Assembly (NCBI GenBank): GCA_017443895.1
Contig: JAFSXU010000004.1
Span: 30,001 to 94,000, forward strand
Direction of reading: 5' to 3'
Source of the DNA: Clostridia bacterium
Lineage (GTDB): Bacteria; Bacillota; Clostridia; UBA1381
Length of the DNA stretch: 64,000 bases
Made by a program: the position numbers and the translations under genes. The notes beneath the pieces are model-generated. The model saw only the letters and a program-made list of their open reading frames with translations. It was not told where the DNA came from and did not search any database. Position 1 is the stretch's first letter. Every line of letters begins with the position of its first letter. Below are positions 61,695 through 64,000 of this stretch, in pieces.

Positions 61695-63638
61695 ATGTTT
61701 GAGATAATAAACAATGAAATCCATTTTATGCGTGCAGGTGAAGCGGTAATTATATCATCATGCGGTAAAAACTCCATACGGTTTCGCTCAAGTGCAAACT
61801 GTCATATTACTGACGAGAATTGGACACTTCTCCCCTGTCCGTCAAGTGCAAAAGCATGGGCGGAGAATGACCGTGCAATCCTTGAAACAGGTATAATGCG
61901 TGCCGAGATATACGGTAACGGCAAGGTTATTTACTACTCAAACGGCAAAAAAATCATTGAGGAGTTACCTGAGCTTACTTTTGGTGCGCAGATAAGAAAT
62001 TACAGATGTTTAGATGGCGGTGTATGGAACGCCCGTGTAGCTTTTAAAAGTAATGATGATGAGCATTTTTACGGTTTGGGGCACGAGGCAACAGGCTGTT
62101 TTGATTTAAAAGGCACAAGCATAGACCTTCGCCATGTAAACGCAAAATGTACCATTCCGTTTGTATATTCGTCTCTTGGCTACGGCTTTCTTTGGAATGT
62201 ACCGTCAACAGGGCTTTGCGAGCTTGCATACAACCGAACACGCTGGACGAGTGATGCAACAGAGCAAATTGATTATGTAGTTATAGGCGGTAATCCAAAA
62301 GAGGTAAGCATGACACTTTCAGATTTAACAGGTCATGCGCCGAAAATGCCACACTGGGCAACGGGATTTTGGCAGAGCCGACTAAGATATGAAACACAGG
62401 ACGAGGTTTTGGCTGTTGCAAAAAGATATAAGGAGCTTGGAATACCCCTCTCGGTTATAGTTATTGATTATTTCCACTGGACAGAGCAGGGCGACTATAA
62501 ATTTGACCCAAAGTATTGGAAAAACCCAAAAGAAATGGCGGACAAGCTACACGATATGGGTATAAAGCTTATGGTATCAATGTGGCCGACGATAAACGAA
62601 AAAAGTGAAAACTACGCTCATATGCTTAACAATAATATGCTCATACGCACAAAAAGCGGTTCAAACAGGGTATTTGACTTTTACGGTCCTCAGGCGGAAA
62701 TTGATGCGACAAACCCAAAAACAAGAGAATTTGTATGGAGCAAGCTAAAGGAAAACTATATAGATAACGGAGTCGATGCACTTTGGTTTGACGAGGCAGA
62801 GCCTGAAATACATCCCGAACATTTTGATAATCTTATATTCCATGCAGGGAACGGAAATGAAATTGCCCTACTCTACCCTTACTATTATGCAAAGCTTGCA
62901 TATGACGGATTTAAAAGCATAGGAAGAGACGATATTGTTACCCTAAGTCGTTGTGCATATTTGGGTGCGCAGAAATTCGGCACGCTTGTATGGTCGGGCG
63001 ATATTCCGTCAACCTTTGAGAGCCTTAGCCAACAGGTAAAGTCGGGGCTTAATATGGCAATGTGCTCCATGCCCTGGTGGACAACCGATATAGGCGGATT
63101 TTACGGTGGAGATACAAAAACCGAGTATTTTAAGGAGCTTGTAATACGGTGGTTTCAATACGGAGTGTTCTGCCCCGTTACAAGACTTCATGGTAACCGT
63201 GCAGGCCAGGACAGATCACGAAGTATTATAGAGCCGACAGGCGGAGATAACGAACTTTGGAGCTTTGGTGAGGAAGCGTTTAAAATACTGAAAGAGCTTG
63301 TTTTGCTTCGTGACAGGTTGCGCCCGTATATTGAAAAGCATATGGATATTGCATCAAAATACGGTATTCCTATGATGCGACCGATGTTCTTTGACTATCC
63401 CGATGATGAAATGTGTTATTTAGAGGGCGAACAGTATATGTTCGGCGATGATATACTTTTTGCACCGATAACAGAACAAGGTCAGACTGAAAAATGGGTG
63501 TATCTTCCCGAGGGAAAATGGATATTAACAAAGGATAAAACCGTATATGATGGTGGAAAAATGTATTTGATAAATGCCAATATTGATGAATTTGTTGCCT
63601 TTGTAAAGAACGACGCTGAAATTATATCGGCTTTTTAA
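61695..63638 (+). CDS. GH31 family alpha-glycosidase (alpha-glucosidase/alpha-xylosidase-like)
   Basis: 647 residues, no signal peptide. N-terminal beta domain (about 1-215, with YGLGHEATGCFDLKG). Barrel with IDYFHWTEQGDYKFDPKYW, nucleophile D366 in ALWFDEAEPEI, a WSGDIPSTFESL segment, the WWTTDIGGF motif and the acid/base region HGNRAGQDRSRS. The beta C-terminal domain closes the protein. It likely cleaves alpha-linked xylose, glucose or galactose from imported oligosaccharides; the LDASEPE-like form of the nucleophile motif is also seen in alpha-xylosidase-type members. AAGGAG upstream. Confidence 0.9.
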   Translation: MFEIINNEIHFMRAGEAVIISSCGKNSIRFRSSANCHITDENWTLLPCPSSAKAWAENDRAILETGIMRAEIYGNGKVIYYSNGKKIIEELPELTFGAQIRNYRCLDGGVWNARVAFKSNDDEHFYGLGHEATGCFDLKGTSIDLRHVNAKCTIPFVYSSLGYGFLWNVPSTGLCELAYNRTRWTSDATEQIDYVVIGGNPKEVSMTLSDLTGHAPKMPHWATGFWQSRLRYETQDEVLAVAKRYKELGIPLSVIVIDYFHWTEQGDYKFDPKYWKNPKEMADKLHDMGIKLMVSMWPTINEKSENYAHMLNNNMLIRTKSGSNRVFDFYGPQAEIDATNPKTREFVWSKLKENYIDNGVDALWFDEAEPEIHPEHFDNLIFHAGNGNEIALLYPYYYAKLAYDGFKSIGRDDIVTLSRCAYLGAQKFGTLVWSGDIPSTFESLSQQVKSGLNMAMCSMPWWTTDIGGFYGGDTKTEYFKELVIRWFQYGVFCPVTRLHGNRAGQDRSRSIIEPTGGDNELWSFGEEAFKILKELVLLRDRLRPYIEKHMDIASKYGIPMMRPMFFDYPDDEMCYLEGEQYMFGDDILFAPITEQGQTEKWVYLPEGKWILTKDKTVYDGGKMYLINANIDEFVAFVKNDAEIISAF

Positions 63639-63667
63639 ATTAGAATATGCTTTTTATTTTAAAATCG

Positions 63668-63705
63668 AAACGGCGTACATCCATTTTGATGTACGCCATT
63701 TCTTT
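63668..63705. terminator. Terminator after GH31
   Basis: AAACGGCGTACATC-CATTTT-GATGTACGCCATTT, followed by CTTT. Confidence 0.8.
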
Positions 63706-63787
63706 AGACATATCAAGTTGGGGTAATTGCAAAAGACTTTAACCTTTTGCATAATATGTCGTAATATATGTAAATTATATATTACCG

Positions 63788-63937
63788 TTAGTTAAAAATT
63801 GTTAACTCCTGCGGGTCTAACGGTTGTCCGCCTTCAAATGTTTTAGGTGATGTCATCTGTACAACGCTTTCGGTCAGAATATTAGTGTCTCCAAATTCCA
63901 TAACTTCCATTTCGGGTGTTGTATATCTCTCTTTCAT
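63788..63937 (-). CDS. Small peptide (49 aa), RiPP-precursor-like or signalling peptide candidate
   Basis: The ATG at 63937 follows an optimal GGAGGTGATAAGTA. The product begins MKERYTTPEMEVMEFGDTNI and ends PQELTIFN. The YxxPxxExxxFxxxxI(L/I)TES pattern is that of short Firmicutes peptides often found near peptide-export or radical-SAM genes. There are no cysteines, so it would not be a sactipeptide of the usual kind. The upstream partner genes, if any, lie beyond the right edge. Function unknown. Confidence 0.65.
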   Translation of the reverse strand: MKERYTTPEMEVMEFGDTNILTESVVQMTSPKTFEGGQPLDPQELTIFN

Positions 63938-64000
63938 TACTTATCACCTCCGGGTGTATAATCCGTAAATTTCCGTAACCAGTTTATCTTGTTTGATTTA

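Noticed and set aside
1..64000. Prophage, insertion sequence or integrative element
   Set aside because: No transposase, integrase, phage structural or conjugation gene was recognised; only small non-coding repeats were seen.

Overview
The window reads as chromosome of a spore-forming, anaerobic Gram-positive bacterium of class Clostridia (low to moderate GC). The support is spoIVA and spoVAC, AGGAGG-type ribosome sites, S-layer-homology anchoring, DUF1385/DUF5685/DUF6171 proteins, a pyrophosphate-type phosphofructokinase, and plant-polysaccharide glycosidases typical of gut Clostridia. I cannot place the genus. No phage, transposase, CRISPR array or rRNA was found. Core housekeeping genes alternate with small accessory patches.

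Layout. 1-4.4 kb (minus): a CAP-domain exported protein cut by the left edge, a Na/phosphate symporter and a cation antiporter behind a yybP-ykoY (Mn2+) riboswitch. 4.4-8 kb: prfA and a large exported beta-helix protein. 8.2-12.8 kb: metF-metH-metY. 12.8-15.4 kb: an AT-rich accessory patch with an unassigned pseudoknotted ncRNA, a MORN lipoprotein gene broken by one in-frame amber codon, a second lipoprotein and a truncated dispersed repeat. 15.4-21.5 kb (minus): argC-argB-proS, then ftsH with an overlapping XRE regulator. 21.9-23.2 kb: an exported protein of unknown function behind a structured leader.

23.4-32.6 kb (minus) is the most interesting block. A cobalamin riboswitch with its own promoter and terminator precedes seven tightly packed genes. 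Four encode surface or secreted proteins built from the two folds of human intrinsic factor/transcobalamin: an alpha/alpha toroid and a DUF4430 beta-domain. The others encode EcfT, a three-way fusion of two ECF ATPases and a membrane S-component, and a cobalamin adenosyltransferase. Read together they look like a Gram-positive capture, import and activation route for vitamin B12. The B12-dependent MetH in the same window is a likely consumer.

32.7-39.4 kb: a PAS/degenerate-GGDEF/EAL phosphodiesterase, two oxidoreductases (one with a double operator), tRNA-Thr(CGU), yqeY and rpsU. 39.5-44.8 kb: convergent GH30 and GH42 glycosidases. 44.9-49.7 kb: NfeD/SPFH pair, prmC, DUF1385, a J-protein and DUF5685. 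49.8-52.6 kb: spoVAC, rmuC, a complete-looking type I toxin-antitoxin locus with antisense RNA, and yebC. 52.9-59 kb: icd, spoIVA, a DUF4163/DUF3298-type lipoprotein, DUF445 and PPi-phosphofructokinase. 59.2-64 kb: GH51, DUF6171, comF and GH31, then a 49-residue peptide gene at the right edge.

Dispersed non-coding repeats are frequent: a ~160-bp MITE-like family with inverted ends (23.3, 52.8, truncated at 15.2 kb), a 30-bp palindrome present at 12.9 and 57.7 kb, and an ATTCATTATTCAT-type repeat.
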